Positions 24,811 to 36,406 of a stretch of DNA of 64,000 bases are shown piece after piece. Origin of the DNA: Cryptomeria japonica (Eukaryota; Streptophyta; Pinopsida; Cupressales; Cupressaceae); contig NC_081413.1 of assembly GCF_030272615.1 (NCBI RefSeq), positions 604,128,709 to 604,192,708 of the forward strand. The letters run 5' to 3'. Position 1 is the stretch's first letter; every line of letters starts with the position of its first letter. The position numbers were made by a program, and so were the translations under genes. Below the pieces are notes generated by a model. That model saw nothing but the letters and a program-made list of their open reading frames with translations, searched no databases and had not been told where the DNA came from.

Positions 24811-25694
24811 TGTTGGCAATTGACACTCAATGGATTCATATGTTATCATTGATGGCAACAAGATTCTATAGAAGGCATATACTGGCATTGGAGGCATACA
24901 ACAATAGATATTGGCATTGGAGTATTTAGGATCATCATCAGCATGGGTACTGGCATCCAGCACTTCAATGAAGCCGACATCAATCTGGGATCCGAAAATT
25001 TTTATTTATAAAATCATTTTGTAATTATTGTATAGGGCTGACATTGAATATCTTTTGTATTGTAAGCTGACATAAGGCATATTGTTTGTAAAGGGTATAT
25101 AAGTTAGTTTGTTAGGTCATTTTGATATATGATAAGGTAGTAGAATAAAGTGATGTGAAGAATATGTATGTAGATCATTTGTATGCAAGTTATATCATGC
25201 AATGATCAGTAGATGGTGTAAAGAATTCTTGGAGGAAAGGAGATACTGGTAGAAGGGTTCATGGTTTATGAACCGGTACAGAATAGAGATTTAACCAGAA
25301 CTCTTTTTGGTATTGCAGATGCATTTCGTGTGTTCACCATTACTATTTAATCTCAATAGAAGCTTGTAGTCAACAAGACTCTTTTGTGTCGAGCAGTGTT
25401 CTCTAGGCACTATGGCTTCCTACATGTGCAGGCCCCCATGCTATGTAATATCTTTCATATGGCCAGTGAATTGATATTGTGGGTCACAAATCCCACCATG
25501 GTTTTTCCTCCTTGAGGTTTTCTACGTATAAAATTTTGTGTGTTATTTTGTTCATTCATGTGGCTAGTTTATTTACTTCATGTTATATGTTTCTTCATTT
25601 ACCGGTTTATATGTGTATGTTATATTAAGGTAAAATCTTATATTATTGGTAGAATACCGATTCACCCCCCTCTAAGTGTTCTTGGATTCCAACA
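24811..25694 (+). repeat. 5' LTR of the pol-less element
   Basis: 884 bp. It carries the conserved late blocks: 'gcaggcccccatgctatgtaat', a hairpin-prone 'gtgggtcacaaatcccac', and TTCACCCCCC before the terminal CCAACA. It differs from the 3' LTR at scattered positions, roughly one in fifteen to twenty in the parts compared by eye, so the insertion is not recent. Confidence 0.87.
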
Positions 25695-25708
25695 ATTGGT
25701 ATCAGAGC
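25695..25708 (+). other. Primer binding site of the pol-less element
   Basis: ATTGGTATCAGAGC directly follows the 5' LTR. TGGTATCAGAGC is the usual Copia site that pairs with the 3' end of initiator methionine tRNA. The same string follows the LTR at 50745. Confidence 0.9.
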
Positions 25709-25741
25709 TTGGTACCTCAGAGGAAGTTTGACAGCTTGAGG

Positions 25742-26742
25742 ATGATCTTGAAACCAGAATCATTGAATATGGCTATGGAGAAGGAACTTGAGATGGCACT
25801 TGAGGATTATGATGTTGAAAGGATGAAGAACTTAAAGCTGCAAGATGAATTGAATTATGCTAAGGAATTAATTCTTGTTCTGCAAGAAAGGTTATCATCA
25901 ACTCAAGCTAAGAGGAATGAACTTTTGCAAAACCAGGATGATGAAGAGAAAAATGCACTTAAGGAACAATGTCAGAAACTAAGTCAAGCTAACATGCTCA
26001 TGAAGAATTAAATGCAAGACCTGACTATGAGGATATCAAAAGATATTGAGGATAGAAAGAAGAAGGAAGATAATCTTGTTGTTTCTCTGAAGAACAAATT
26101 TAAAGAATGTGGCAGATTGGCTCATGAGAATAATTTGTTGAGAACTGATTTGGTACAATCCCAAAATAATGAACAAGAGCTTGAAAGACAAATAATGACT
26201 CTGAGAGATGATCTGACTACTATGAGTATAAAGAAAAATTCAGGATTAGTGATGCATAGTTTGATGATTTATTGAAAAGACAAAGGTAGAGTGAAGATTC
26301 TAGAGGACTTGGATTTGTACAAGGCGAAAGCTCCGGTACTGCAAATGAAGATCAGACAACTGGTATGAAAAACTCATCAGACTAGAGGAAATTGGTAAGA
26401 CAATCTAATGCTTTGTTTGTAATAAATTTGAGCATATGGATAAACAATGTAGAAATAGAGAAAATCAAAACTACAATTCAGTTCTCAATCAATGCACAAA
26501 TTGCAAGAAATATGGTCATAAGTCAGAAGATTACAGAATGATTGTTAAATGTCATGCATGTGGAAAGTTTGGACATTTGGATAATCAATGTAGGTCAAGG
26601 AATGACACCAGATATGTCAAAGCAATTCAAAAGAACAATGTTACATGCTATGCATGCAAAAAGAAAAGTTCATATTGCTAAGTATTGTAGAAGCAAGACT
26701 AAACTAGTTAGCAATGATAAAGAAAATGAGAAAGGAAAATAG
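25742..26742 (+). pseudogene. Gag-like protein: coiled coil plus four zinc knuckles, broken
   Basis: The first part (25742-26275) is rich in Leu, Glu, Lys and Gln with heptad-like spacing (KLQDELNYAKELILVLQERL and similar), interrupted by a TAA at 26009-26011 just before the second half. The second part (26409-26690) has four consecutive CX2CX4HX4C-type knuckles: CFVCNKFEHMDKQC, CTNCKKYGHKSEDY (last Cys changed to Tyr), CHACGKFGHLDNQC, and CYACKK..., whose end (HIAKYC) lies in another frame after a one-base slip. Such knuckles bind RNA in Gag. A retroelement Gag usually has one or two, so four is unusual. The segment between 26276 and 26408 has stops. I did not see a capsid-like core. Confidence 0.7.
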
Positions 26743-27263
26743 AAGGTAGATGAAATACAACAAGATCACACCAAGAGATGGGCTAGAAAGTCTGAAGAAC
26801 CAAGTGGAGATGCAACTACGTCGATAACTACACAATTAAATCCACCGGTAGAACAGAGCATTCCCGCACCAACAGGAATTCAACTGGTAACTAAGGCATA
26901 CGCCTTAGGGGTTTACAAATTCATTGCAAATATTGCATATTCTCGAGAAGAGATCTAGAAAGAGATCTGGAGAGTGGTATTGATCATTGATGGAGGTTTA
27001 TCAAACATAAAACTGTGAAACTTACATCTGGTAGGGCGCACCGCTAAGCATTTATGATAGTGATGAATTAGGGTTTACTTGCTGATAAAAAGGGAAAATG
27101 GACTCATTTTCACTCACCCAACACTCGAGAAAACTAGAGCGAAGGAAAGGCGAATCATAGGCAATCAAGAGTGAGAAAAGGCATTCTAAAAGATTTCGAA
27201 CAGTTATCTGGGAAGTAATCAAAATCTTTCAACCGATGTTCATTATCCAGGTATTTATCTGAA

Positions 27264-30200
27264 ATGGCATCTGGATCATCATCTGCTCCTACTTTCATTG
27301 TAAATCCCATTGTTGTTGAGGTTAAGGATAGGCTTAGACCTGTTTTCAAGGAAGTTCCTCAAATTGCAATGAAGGAAGGCTCTACTAGTGCAAATTCAAG
27401 GGTTCCTGATGGCGTATTTAATGTGGAAGATGTCAAGGCTTATATTCACTATACCTTGGAGGATTTAGGCACTGAGGAAATAAAGGGAATGTATCATTTT
27501 GTGATACTAGGCATTTTTGGAACAATTAAGTCAGAATATCAAATCATTGAAGACCTAGGGTTAACCGAAACCTTGTATATACCAGAATTCAAGGATGAAG
27601 TGATTAGATATGTTCTAAGGAGGGTCCATAATGAATTCATCTGGCTAGACCGACCTCACATGATAACCAAAGAAGCAATTCAGGCAGTCACTAGCTTACC
27701 CAAAGTTGGACAGGAACCAAAGAAGAAGATCTCGAACATTGCAGTTGAAAAGCTCACCGGTGCAACCCATGATGGAAGGTCGATGAGGGTCAGTACCATC
27801 AAAGATATAGATGTGAAATTTTCTAGCATGATCATCAGTTACAAGGTAACACAATCAAGTCGATTGAACTTTGTCGCCAGTTCCTGTATCCATGTTGCAT
27901 ATCAAATGATAAAGAATAATAGAAAGTGTGATTTGTGTAAATGGTTAAGAAGTGAATTAATGTTAAATCTTGGAAAGATCAAAGGGGTTATGAAAGGAAC
28001 TTTCTAGTTTGGCAATCTTATTGTCAGCTTGATGTTATATTTCAAGAATGAGCTACTAGGTTTGGGAAAGAAACGTTGGGCTCATGACATACTAGTATGC
28101 ATGTAGATCAAACATTCAATCATCAGTCTTGGTAGCAGCAGGGATGAGCAGCTTTGGGGCTACCTTAAAACTTTTCAAGAGAATATGAGACTGAGGGAGA
28201 GAATCTCCAAACACATTAGGGAGAAATACTCCACTGAAATCTACTTCATGGTAAAAATAGATGAGACAGTCATGGAAGCAGTGGAACTTAGAACAATATG
28301 GGTCACTAAATTAGGTTATGGAGTTGATGACAGCATCTTGGAACTATATGCTAAAATGTTGATTGATGCTCCTTTTGATGATACAGCTGAACACTTTGAT
28401 ACTGTAGAGGGGAAGGATCTAGAGGGTAAAATTGGTTTCAACAAGAAAAGGAGGGAAAAGAAGATAGACAAAATTTATGCCTTCATTTAAAATGCAATTC
28501 ATAGGATAGAAACAGAACTAGGTTCTAGATCTAAACCGGTAGATCAATTGGTAATGGCAACTGCAACAACTATAGTGAAAAGTGCTCCCGAGGTAAAGAG
28601 GCCAGTAACTTTCATATCTCCTATCACGTATGATTCTGACCCAGAGGATAATAAACCTCTTGCATTCAGAAGGGTACAAAGGAAGAAATATGACAAGCCT
28701 CCGGTAGAAGAGAAGAAGGTGGAACCAAGGAGGAAGCTAGTAAGAAAGGTAACAACAACATCCACACCTCTGACAAGGAAACCTACTCAGAAGAGGAAGC
28801 CTACTCCATCGGCTCCTGCAACCCCCAACAAGAAGAAGAGTAAGAGTGATGAATCAATTGAATATGGTAATATGACTTATGCAGAGTTAATTAATGAAGT
28901 AACAAAAGATGGAATTTTGAAGAATGTGTCAAATTTATACAAAGATTTAGATGGCAATGAGAAAAATGAAATAGAAGAATAAATTTTGTTTCATTTAGAC
29001 ATATAAAAGAAGGATTTGGTAGAGATTTTTAAGGAAATTCCTTTATCATTGTATAATAAGTTAAATGCAAGGAGATTAGATGCAAAGAGATTAGATGGGT
29101 AGAGTTAATGAAATAATAAATGAGACTAGAGATGGTTGGGCTAAATTCTTCTAAAATAATCTTGATTTCCTTACTTCTCAATAAGAATTTTCTAAGGCAA
29201 CAGCTCCCACCATTCCGAACAAATCTAAAGGGAAAGGAATTTTGGGAAGTTCAGATCAAATTTTGAATGAACTGGTAGTTAATCCTAAAAATGATGAGTG
29301 TACAGACTAAATTGGTAGAGACAACATTTGTATAGTTTGAGCAAGGTGATATAGGTAATGTACATGATACTGATAATATTATGGATAATATTCCACCTGC
29401 AGTAACAGATACTGCACCAAGTGGCAAAGCCACCATTGCAAAAGAGGATGAGAAAACAGATACACCAAGAGAGGACAAGGAGAAGATAGAAAAGGAAAAG
29501 GAGATTGAACTGACAGTTGATTCCCCAGCAAAACTTTTGGCAATTGAAACTTCTCAAGTTGAGAAGAAATCAATCACAGAGATGAGTCCCACAGAGCTAA
29601 TGATGATGGCTACTCAAAAGCTAATGAAGGAAGGATTTGCAGACAAAGGAATAATAGATAACTCAATAACAGTTTTGCATAGATTGATTCATGATTGTAT
29701 GATTGAAAATGAAGCAAGCCCTTCCAGCAAGTTTAAGGCATTCACAGAGCACATATCTAAAAACTTTCAATCGTTATAGTAGATTTCCAACTGGCAAGCA
29801 CTTGAAAGATTTACTTTGGATAAGAAAGTCACTTTTGACTAGATTATTGAGATAGAAAAGAGGAAGGTTGAAGAGAAACTTATACTTATAAAAAATTATT
29901 TGAAACAATGTACTAACATCTACAGGGTCTATTGTAATATAGAGATTCTTACAACAAATGTAGATAAGAGGATAAAGGAGTTACCAGAACAGATTGCTAA
30001 TATTGCAAATTATTTTGATGGATGAACTTCACTTACAACATCCATTGATGGACAAATTTTGACTTTGGAGAACCAATTTTTTTTGTTTGAAAAGGAAAGA
30101 CACAAGATTATTCGGAGAGCAAGAAGTCTCAGAGGTTTGGTGAGTCTAAGATTGGATTCACTTGGTGTACATAAGAAGGAATGCATGGATATGCTTGCAA

Positions 30201-30307
30201 AGCCCACACCGGTAGAAGTCATTGAGAAAGAAACACTATCACATCTATTGAGTGGACCTGTATCCATATTTAGAACACTCAAAATGGACAAGGATACCTA
30301 TATATAG
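27264..30307 (+). pseudogene. Unknown second ORF of the pol-less element, broken
   Basis: The longest piece starts at ATG 27264 and runs to 28007 (247 codons). Further pieces in the same direction are 28185-28490, 28548-28982, 29381-29779 and 30059-30307, so the parent protein was probably about 900-1000 residues. The first part is mixed and folded-looking, with a segment IWLDRPHMITKEAIQAVTSL (27640-27700). The middle is Lys/Pro-rich (28650-28840), and the later parts are Glu/Lys-rich and helical-looking. No enzyme motif is seen. The motif KExIxAxxxLP...EP resembles REMIMATMGIP...EP in the ORF inside the giant LTRs at 40214 and 57823. I do not recognise the family; a transposon-associated plant protein is likely. 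Confidence 0.6.
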
Positions 30308-30590
30308 TTGCTAGAGAAAGCTTACCTAGAAATCTTTAAATTGGTCAAGCTCTGATAAAGTAATCTGTAATTATTCTTTCAATTCTTTCACCAGTCTTTG
30401 ACATTGATGCCAAAGGGGGACTGTATATAATGTAAAAAATATGAATATGCATATAATCCTAGGGGGAGGATATCACACAGAGAGTATATTGCAAACATAG
30501 TCAATCAGCTCAGGGGGAGCATGTTTTTGTTGAACCGGTAGGTAATCTATTTTTCACATGAGTGTTGCCATCAATGTCAAAGGGGGAGAT

Positions 30591-31481
30591 TGTTGGCAAT
30601 TGAAACTCATTGGATTCATATGTTGTCATTGATGGAAAAAATATTTTATAGAAGGCATATAGAAGCATTGGAGGCATACACTGGTAAATACCGGCATTGG
30701 AGTATTTAGGGTCATCACCAACATGGGCACCGACATCTAGCACTTCAGTGAAGCCGACATCACTCTAGGATTTGAAAAGTTTTATTTGTAAAATCATTTT
30801 GTAATTATTTTATAGGGCCAACATTGAATATCTTTTGTATTGTAAGATGACATAAGGCATATTGTCTGTAAAGTGTATATAAGTCAGTCTGTTAGGTCAT
30901 TTTGATATATGAAAAGGTAGTAGAATAAAGTGATGCAAAGGATATGTATGTAGATCATTTGTATGTGAAAGTTATATCATGCAATGATCAGTAGATGGTT
31001 TGTAGAGCATTCTTGGAGGAAAGGAGATACTATTAGAAGGGTTCAAGGTTTATGAACTAGTACAGAATAGAGCTTTAACCAGAACATTTTTTAGGATTAC
31101 AGATCATTTTGTGAGTTCACCATTACTATTTTATCTCAGTAGAAGCTTGTAGTCAGTGAGACTCTTTTGTGTTGAGTAGTTTGCTCTAGGTAGTGTGCCT
31201 TCCTGCATGTGCAGGCCCCCATGCTATGTAATATGTTTCATATGGCCAGTGAATTGATGTCGTGGGTGACAAATCCCACTGTAGTTTTTCCTCTTTAAGG
31301 TTTTCCACATATAAATTCTATGTGTTATGGTGTTCATTCATGTGGTTGGTTTATTTACTTCATGTTATATGTTTCTTCATTTACCGATTTATATGTGTAA
31401 TATTAAGGTAAAATCTTATATTATCGATAGAACACTGATTCACCCCCCCCCCCATCCTCTTAGTGTTCTTGGATTCCAACA
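30591..31481 (+). repeat. 3' LTR of the pol-less element
   Basis: 891 bp, aligned with 24811-25694 over its full length. The C tract near the end is longer (about twelve C at 31442-31453). The LTR ends CCAACA before the CA-rich microsatellite of the host element. Confidence 0.87.
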
Positions 31482-32240
31482 ACATACACACACATGCACA
31501 CACATACACATATATATACATAGCATTGTCCTCATCCCCAAAAGAAAGGAAACCACCATGGAAGAAGGGAACACATGTTTATTTTAAGTCAACATGGAAG
31601 AGACCAAAAGAGATCTCAACACTTGGCATCGTCCTCAAGTAGACATCACTAGGGACAAAAAATAGAAGAATGGAGAGACAAATAGAAGGTCACAAATAAG
31701 AAAGAGAGGAGAGTGAGAGAATATGTAGTGCTAAAGAAGCTAATCAAGCATGTCATCTTCCCCATGATCTTGCTCATCATTGTTTCAAGAAAGTGGAAAA
31801 AACACAAGAGGATTGACATAGAGCACAGTAGATGGAGCCATCGCAAGTTCCAAACAAGGGCCATGCTCTAATGATGGATCACTTTGTTCATTACTAGGAG
31901 ATAGAATTAATGCTTTTAAAAATTGTTTAGATAAATCATTGTCAACATCAACATATTTATATTCATCATCAGAAATATTAGCATCAGCATTTTCATCATT
32001 AACAACATTCTCACCTATTTTTTCATCAAGATTAATAAAAATAGGAGCTCTAATAAAAATAGAACTTTAACCATCATTTGTCTTAAGCATTTTGCACCTT
32101 GGACAATTAGGTTGAACATTCTTATTAAGAGAAAATGGAATTATGTGAATAGTTGGTGTCTTAGGAGAAGAAATGGTTTGGGAAGCAAGTTCACGAGCTC
32201 TAGCACAATGTCTTCATTGGTGATTTCTCACACAATGGTT
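31482..32240 (-). other. Distal internal part of the gag-protease element
   Basis: Continues the minus-strand element after the nested insertion, starting with its CA/AT microsatellite (31482-31530). The minus strand has only short frames (31649-31864) with no motif. The sequence where a pol gene would be expected holds none that I can detect. Confidence 0.45.
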
Positions 32241-33200
32241 TCATTTAGTTTTACCTAAAGGTTGCAAAGATTTAGGTTCATTAGGTGTAGGATCTTTTTC
32301 TTCTTTTAAGGAAGGATGAATAAGTTGAGATATTTTAGGTGGAACAATAGTAGAGGTCGGTTGCTTCTCTTTGTAAGATGTAGGAGGTGGAACCACACCA
32401 TGCAAATGAGGAATGAGAGGTGTATGAAGTAGACTGGGTCCATCATGAGGAGGAGGAACATGTCTATCCTTAGGAAGAATAGCCTGGCACTTGAGAGGAG
32501 GAGCCTTTCTATACTTAGGAGGAAGAATGGACTCATTCACAGGAGAAGAAATGGATTGTTCTTTAGGAAAATAATTTCTCTTTCCTTAGGAGGAAGGATA
32601 CACTTATCTTTAGGAGAATAAGTAGGTTCCTCTTTCGGAAGAAGATTATTTCTTTCATTGGGAGGAAGGATAATCGTATCCTAAAGAAGAGGTATATGAT
32701 CATCAAGAGGAAGGCTAAGTGTTGAATTTATAGGTTTACTCAATGAAAAATCCATCTCATTTTTCTATTTTTGATATGATTTAAAAAGAGCATCACTTCT
32801 AGGTTGAAGAGGTTGGAATTGTTCGGACCAAAAATAATCAAGACAAACATCTCCATGCCTTACCATGGGTTGATATATGAAATGATTGTTGTGATTTCAT
32901 CCATATGAGGAAATTTCAAACACTTATGAATAGTAGAAGCAATTGCTTTCATGGAAGAGACCCAAGGATGTCCCAACTTCACATAAAATTGATCAGATGT
33001 AGGAATCATAACAAATTTAACATGTAAGTATTTAGTGCCAAAATCAATAGGAAGTGTGACATAACCAACAAAAGGACAAGAGAAGGCATAAAAAACTTTA
33101 AATACAACATCAATATAATCATATATCGCTTGATGCAATTGCAAAGTATAAATAAATTCTTTAGTTATCATATTAACCATGAAAGTTGGATCAATAAGAA
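32241..33200 (-). pseudogene. Retropepsin-like region of the gag-protease element, plus Pro-rich tail
   Basis: The minus-strand frame 33180-32860 ends in the block GHPWVSSMKAIASTIHKCLK FPH, which matches the segment after the flap of protease-like regions in plant Gypsy elements (LGxPWLxxMKAVPSTxHxCLKFPH, family knowledge). The catalytic DSG/DTG would lie upstream, in a part that is not open, and I cannot point to it. The frame 32540-32241 downstream is proline-rich (VPPPHDGPS, GVVPPPTSYK) and low in complexity. This region normally sits between protease and RT; here the RT never follows. Confidence 0.55.
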
Positions 33201-33299
33201 CTCCTTGAGAAGGTATGAATTTAATTTTTTGTAGTTATATATAATGGGCCATCAGGTTCTTCAATAGTCTCACTAAGATAAAATGTAATGCACAAGTCC

Positions 33300-35275
33300 T
33301 TAGGAGGTTCTTTTCAATCTATAAGGTTCATCAAATTATTAGACTCAAGGCCAAAATCATTGGGAGAGAAGACAAGATGATCGGTCTCAATCACATTAAT
33401 GGAATGAGAAGGTAAAGGGTCAGGGAAAATTTGAAGGTTTTGATTAGGAGGAGATGCTGATTTATTTCCTTTATCATTCGCACCAGCCATAGATATGCTA
33501 TTATTATCAATCAAGTCTTGAATCTTACTTCTCAAAGAAAAACACTTTTCAATGTCATGACCAGGTTGACAATGCTATTGGAAAAAAGATTTAGAATCAA
33601 AGTAAGGTGAGGATTTTTTAGATGGATCAATCGGTTCGATAGGAGGAAGTTTGTACACATCCCTTTATAACAATTGAGACATAATACAATGCAAAGATTC
33701 ATTGAGATCAGTGAATTCTTTTCTAAAGTATTTGGACAAAGGAGGCACACCTGTTGTGGCTACCACTTGAGTTTCATTTTTGTCATTGAATTTGATGAAT
33801 CCCTTATTCGATTTGAACTTTGCAAAAGGTTGTTGATCACTTTCAATTTTATCACTTGGAGCCATTGAAGAGGATGATTGTTCCAATTGACTCACAGTAA
33901 GATGATATTTGTGAAGTACTGCACAAAACTATGTAAAGGAAGTAAACTCAGAAAAGAGAAGTTTATCCCTAATATTTTTTTGTAAATTAGTAATAAAAAT
34001 ATTTTGGATATCTTGATCTAGCACCAAAAAAAAATTGAGGAAACAAATACTTATATCTACCAATAAAATCAATCACTTTTTCTTTCACACCTTTCGTACA
34101 ATGCATCGAATCAGTCAAAGAGATCTTAGGAATAATATTATTGTGAAATTTTTGAATAAAAGTAATAGCCAATTGTTGAAAAGAAGTAATAGAATAAGGA
34201 GGCAAAGAACAATACCATTGCAAAGATTTATCCCTTAATGTTCTAGTAAACATTTTAGACAACCTTTATTCATGAGAAAAGTCACTACACAGAGTTTGAA
34301 ATTTTTAACATGAGTCAAGGGATCACCTTTTCCATTATAAAGCTCCAATTGAGGGATTCAAATATTTAGGAGGGACATCTCAGACAATATCATTGAATAA
34401 TGGGCTCAATACATCAAATTTGGGCACATTATACATAGATTGATTCATAGAAGCTATTTGTTGTTGTAAGGAAGACATTGTTTGAGCTAGATTTTTGATG
34501 TTAGCTTTAGTAGAAGGATTGAAATTAGACATGTTGGATTAAGGAGGGGTAACATTATTCAATGGAGGAAGGGGTTGAGAATAAGAAGGGATATCGTTGT
34601 AGGAAGGTGTGGGTTTAGGATAAGGAGGTGGAACATTATGTTAGGTAGGTAGGGAAGAGGATTGGGTAAGACATGGAAGACTCATGGTAGGAGGAATGAA
34701 AGAAGAGGAGTTTCTCTCTTGACTAACATTTGTAGGTATAGGAGAAGATCAGGTAACAAATGGAAGACTCTTGATAGGAGGAATGAAAGAAGAGGAGTTT
34801 CCTCCTTGACTAACATTTGTAGGTATCCCATTTTGTGTAGAGGTAGCCATGATGTTTGATGTAGATGTGAGAACACTAGCAATAGGAGTAGTAAAAAAGG
34901 AATAGAGTGATTAACTTGACTAGGAGGTTGTGTATAACCTAGGGCTTCAACACAACTCTTCATGGGCATAACATTAGAATCAATAATATGAGAAATACTA
35001 TGTAAGATATGAACACCAAGTTTATCACTTTGAACCATTCTTTTTAATCCTTCAATCAATGGGAGATCTTCACGTTCCGGGTATTGTTGACTCATCCATT
35101 GTTGAAGATTTTAAAATTTGTTCTCAATCTTCTCCAATTGGTCAACAAAAACCCTAGCTAGTGATTCCTCCACATCATGGGAATTATCTAAAGAATGAGG
35201 ATAAATAGGGATATTTGTAGGATTAGAAGAACCACCAATATTCTTATGGAAAAAGTTATCAAAATTAGGCTCCAT
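33300..35275 (-). pseudogene. Gypsy-type gag of the gag-protease element, broken
   Basis: A likely start is the ATG at 35275 on the minus strand, which begins a frame with MEPNFDNFFHKN. The capsid-like core is at 34262-33987 (LRDKSLQWYCSLPPYSITSF), the typical Retrotrans_gag block in which a Trp followed by SLPP marks the helix pair. A degenerate zinc-binding string C..GHDIEKC followed by LRSKIQDLID lies at about 33560-33500; a TAG cuts it just before the Cys. The segment 35095-34682 contains two near repeats of a stretch rich in Leu and Ser. Several stops and frame changes break the gene. Nothing suggests that it is still expressed. Confidence 0.7.
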
Positions 35276-35529
35276 CTCCTCGGTAATTAAACCTTAGGAA
35301 GCCTTAATTCTACAACTTCTTCTCACGGGGATACTATAGGCTAGACTAACATTAGTAAAACTCATGCACTAAGGGAGGGAAATTGGAAAATTTGAAATTT
35401 GAATTTTTAATTTAAGTTGCAAAATAATTGAATTTTGCAAAATTCTAGGAAAAATGTTTACTTAATTAAATGAATAAATTTATTGAAAATGTAGAGAATA
35501 ATTGTGATGCAATCCCCTAGGAAATATAA

Positions 35530-36300
35530 TTTTTAAAATTAGGATTATGTAAAAATAACCTCTTAATTTAAAATTAAAATTGCCCACTAGGAGATAGAAA
35601 CTCAAATTCAAATTAGGGTTAAAAATAACCTCCTAATTTTGAAAAAATTTAACTGAAGATGATCTGAAGGAAAATTTAAAATTAGGGTCTTGTAAAAATA
35701 ACCACTTAATTTTAAAATTAGAGGAAATGTTAAATTTAAAAAGTAGGCCTCTTGTAATTAACCACTTAATTTTAGAATTTAAATTTGAAATGATCCACAA
35801 TAAATTAAATTTAAAATTAGGCTCTTGTAGAAAGAGCCCCTTAATTTTAAAATTGAATTTACAATTAGAGCTAATGTTGAAAATTTGAAAACTGGAGTAA
35901 TTAATAGAAAAGTATGAAATGCACAAGATTAATTTAAATTTAAAAATTAGGGTTTTTTAGTTAACCACTTAATTTTAAAATTTAAATTTGAGATTAGATC
36001 CAAGATTGCAAATTTGAATTTGAATTGAAATTAACAACAAATTTGAAGAGGGAAATTCAAAATTTAAACAACCCACAAGCTCAATTTTTAAAATTTTTAA
36101 AATTAGGATTTTTACAATTAACCACTTAATTTTAAAATTTAAATGTGAAATTTGACTTGCAAGTAAAAATTTCAATTTTGAAATTGAATAACACTTAGAT
36201 CTGAAACAATTCACCCAAAGTATGCAATTCACAAGCCCAATTTTGAAAATGAAAAATTAGGGTTTTAATGAAATTAACCTCTAAATTTTGAAAATTAGCC
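35530..36300 (-). repeat. About eight degenerate repeats in the leader of the gag-protease element
   Basis: The phrase aaaattagg(n)...taaccacttaatttt recurs near 35536, 35608, 35679, 35738, 35811, 35942, 36097 and 36250, at spacings of roughly 60-150 bases, followed by Lys/Asn/Phe-coding AT-rich sequence. It lies between the primer site and gag, which is the leader of the minus-strand element. The small minus-strand frames here (35633-35926, 35975-36232) consist of the repeat itself. Confidence 0.75.
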
Positions 36301-36388
36301 AGGAAATCAAACTTGTAAATGAAAATTTCAATTCTAATTTGCATACACACTCAGATCTGAAAACCAAAATCAGAAGTAAGCATAGGAC

Positions 36389-36406
36389 ATGTTGGGTTCA
36401 CCAAAA
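36389..36406 (-). other. Primer-site-like sequence of the gag-protease element
   Basis: On the minus strand the LTR end CTTTACA is followed by TTTTGGTGAACCCAACATG. A TGG start a few bases after the LTR is what a tRNA primer site shows. I cannot name the tRNA. Confidence 0.5.

Larger units (their letters stand above)
24811..31481 (+). mobile_element. Pol-less LTR retrotransposon of Copia type (non-autonomous)
   Basis: Direct LTRs at 24811-25694 and 30591-31481, start TGTTGGCAATTG, end GGATTCCAACA. The flanks are ACACA (24806-24810) and ACATA (31482-31486), a near match within a CA repeat. The primer site ATTGGTATCAGAGC (25695-25708) is complementary to initiator Met-tRNA, and the purine tract AGGGGGAGAT (30581-30590) abuts the 3' LTR. 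The interior codes for a coiled-coil and zinc-knuckle protein and a second protein of unknown kind. No protease, RT, RNase H or integrase motif is visible. Its LTRs share the late-LTR blocks of the Copia LTRs at 5700 and 49693, so a Copia element is the likely helper (inference). Confidence 0.85.

Noticed and set aside
24739-24963. Open frames rich in Cys/Val and His/Thr at the dinucleotide repeat
   Set aside because: They are translations of TG/CA repeats.
35530-36300. Regularly spaced repeats that could suggest a CRISPR array
   Set aside because: The units are degenerate, spacing varies from about 60 to 150 bases, and the setting is the leader of a plant LTR retrotransposon.
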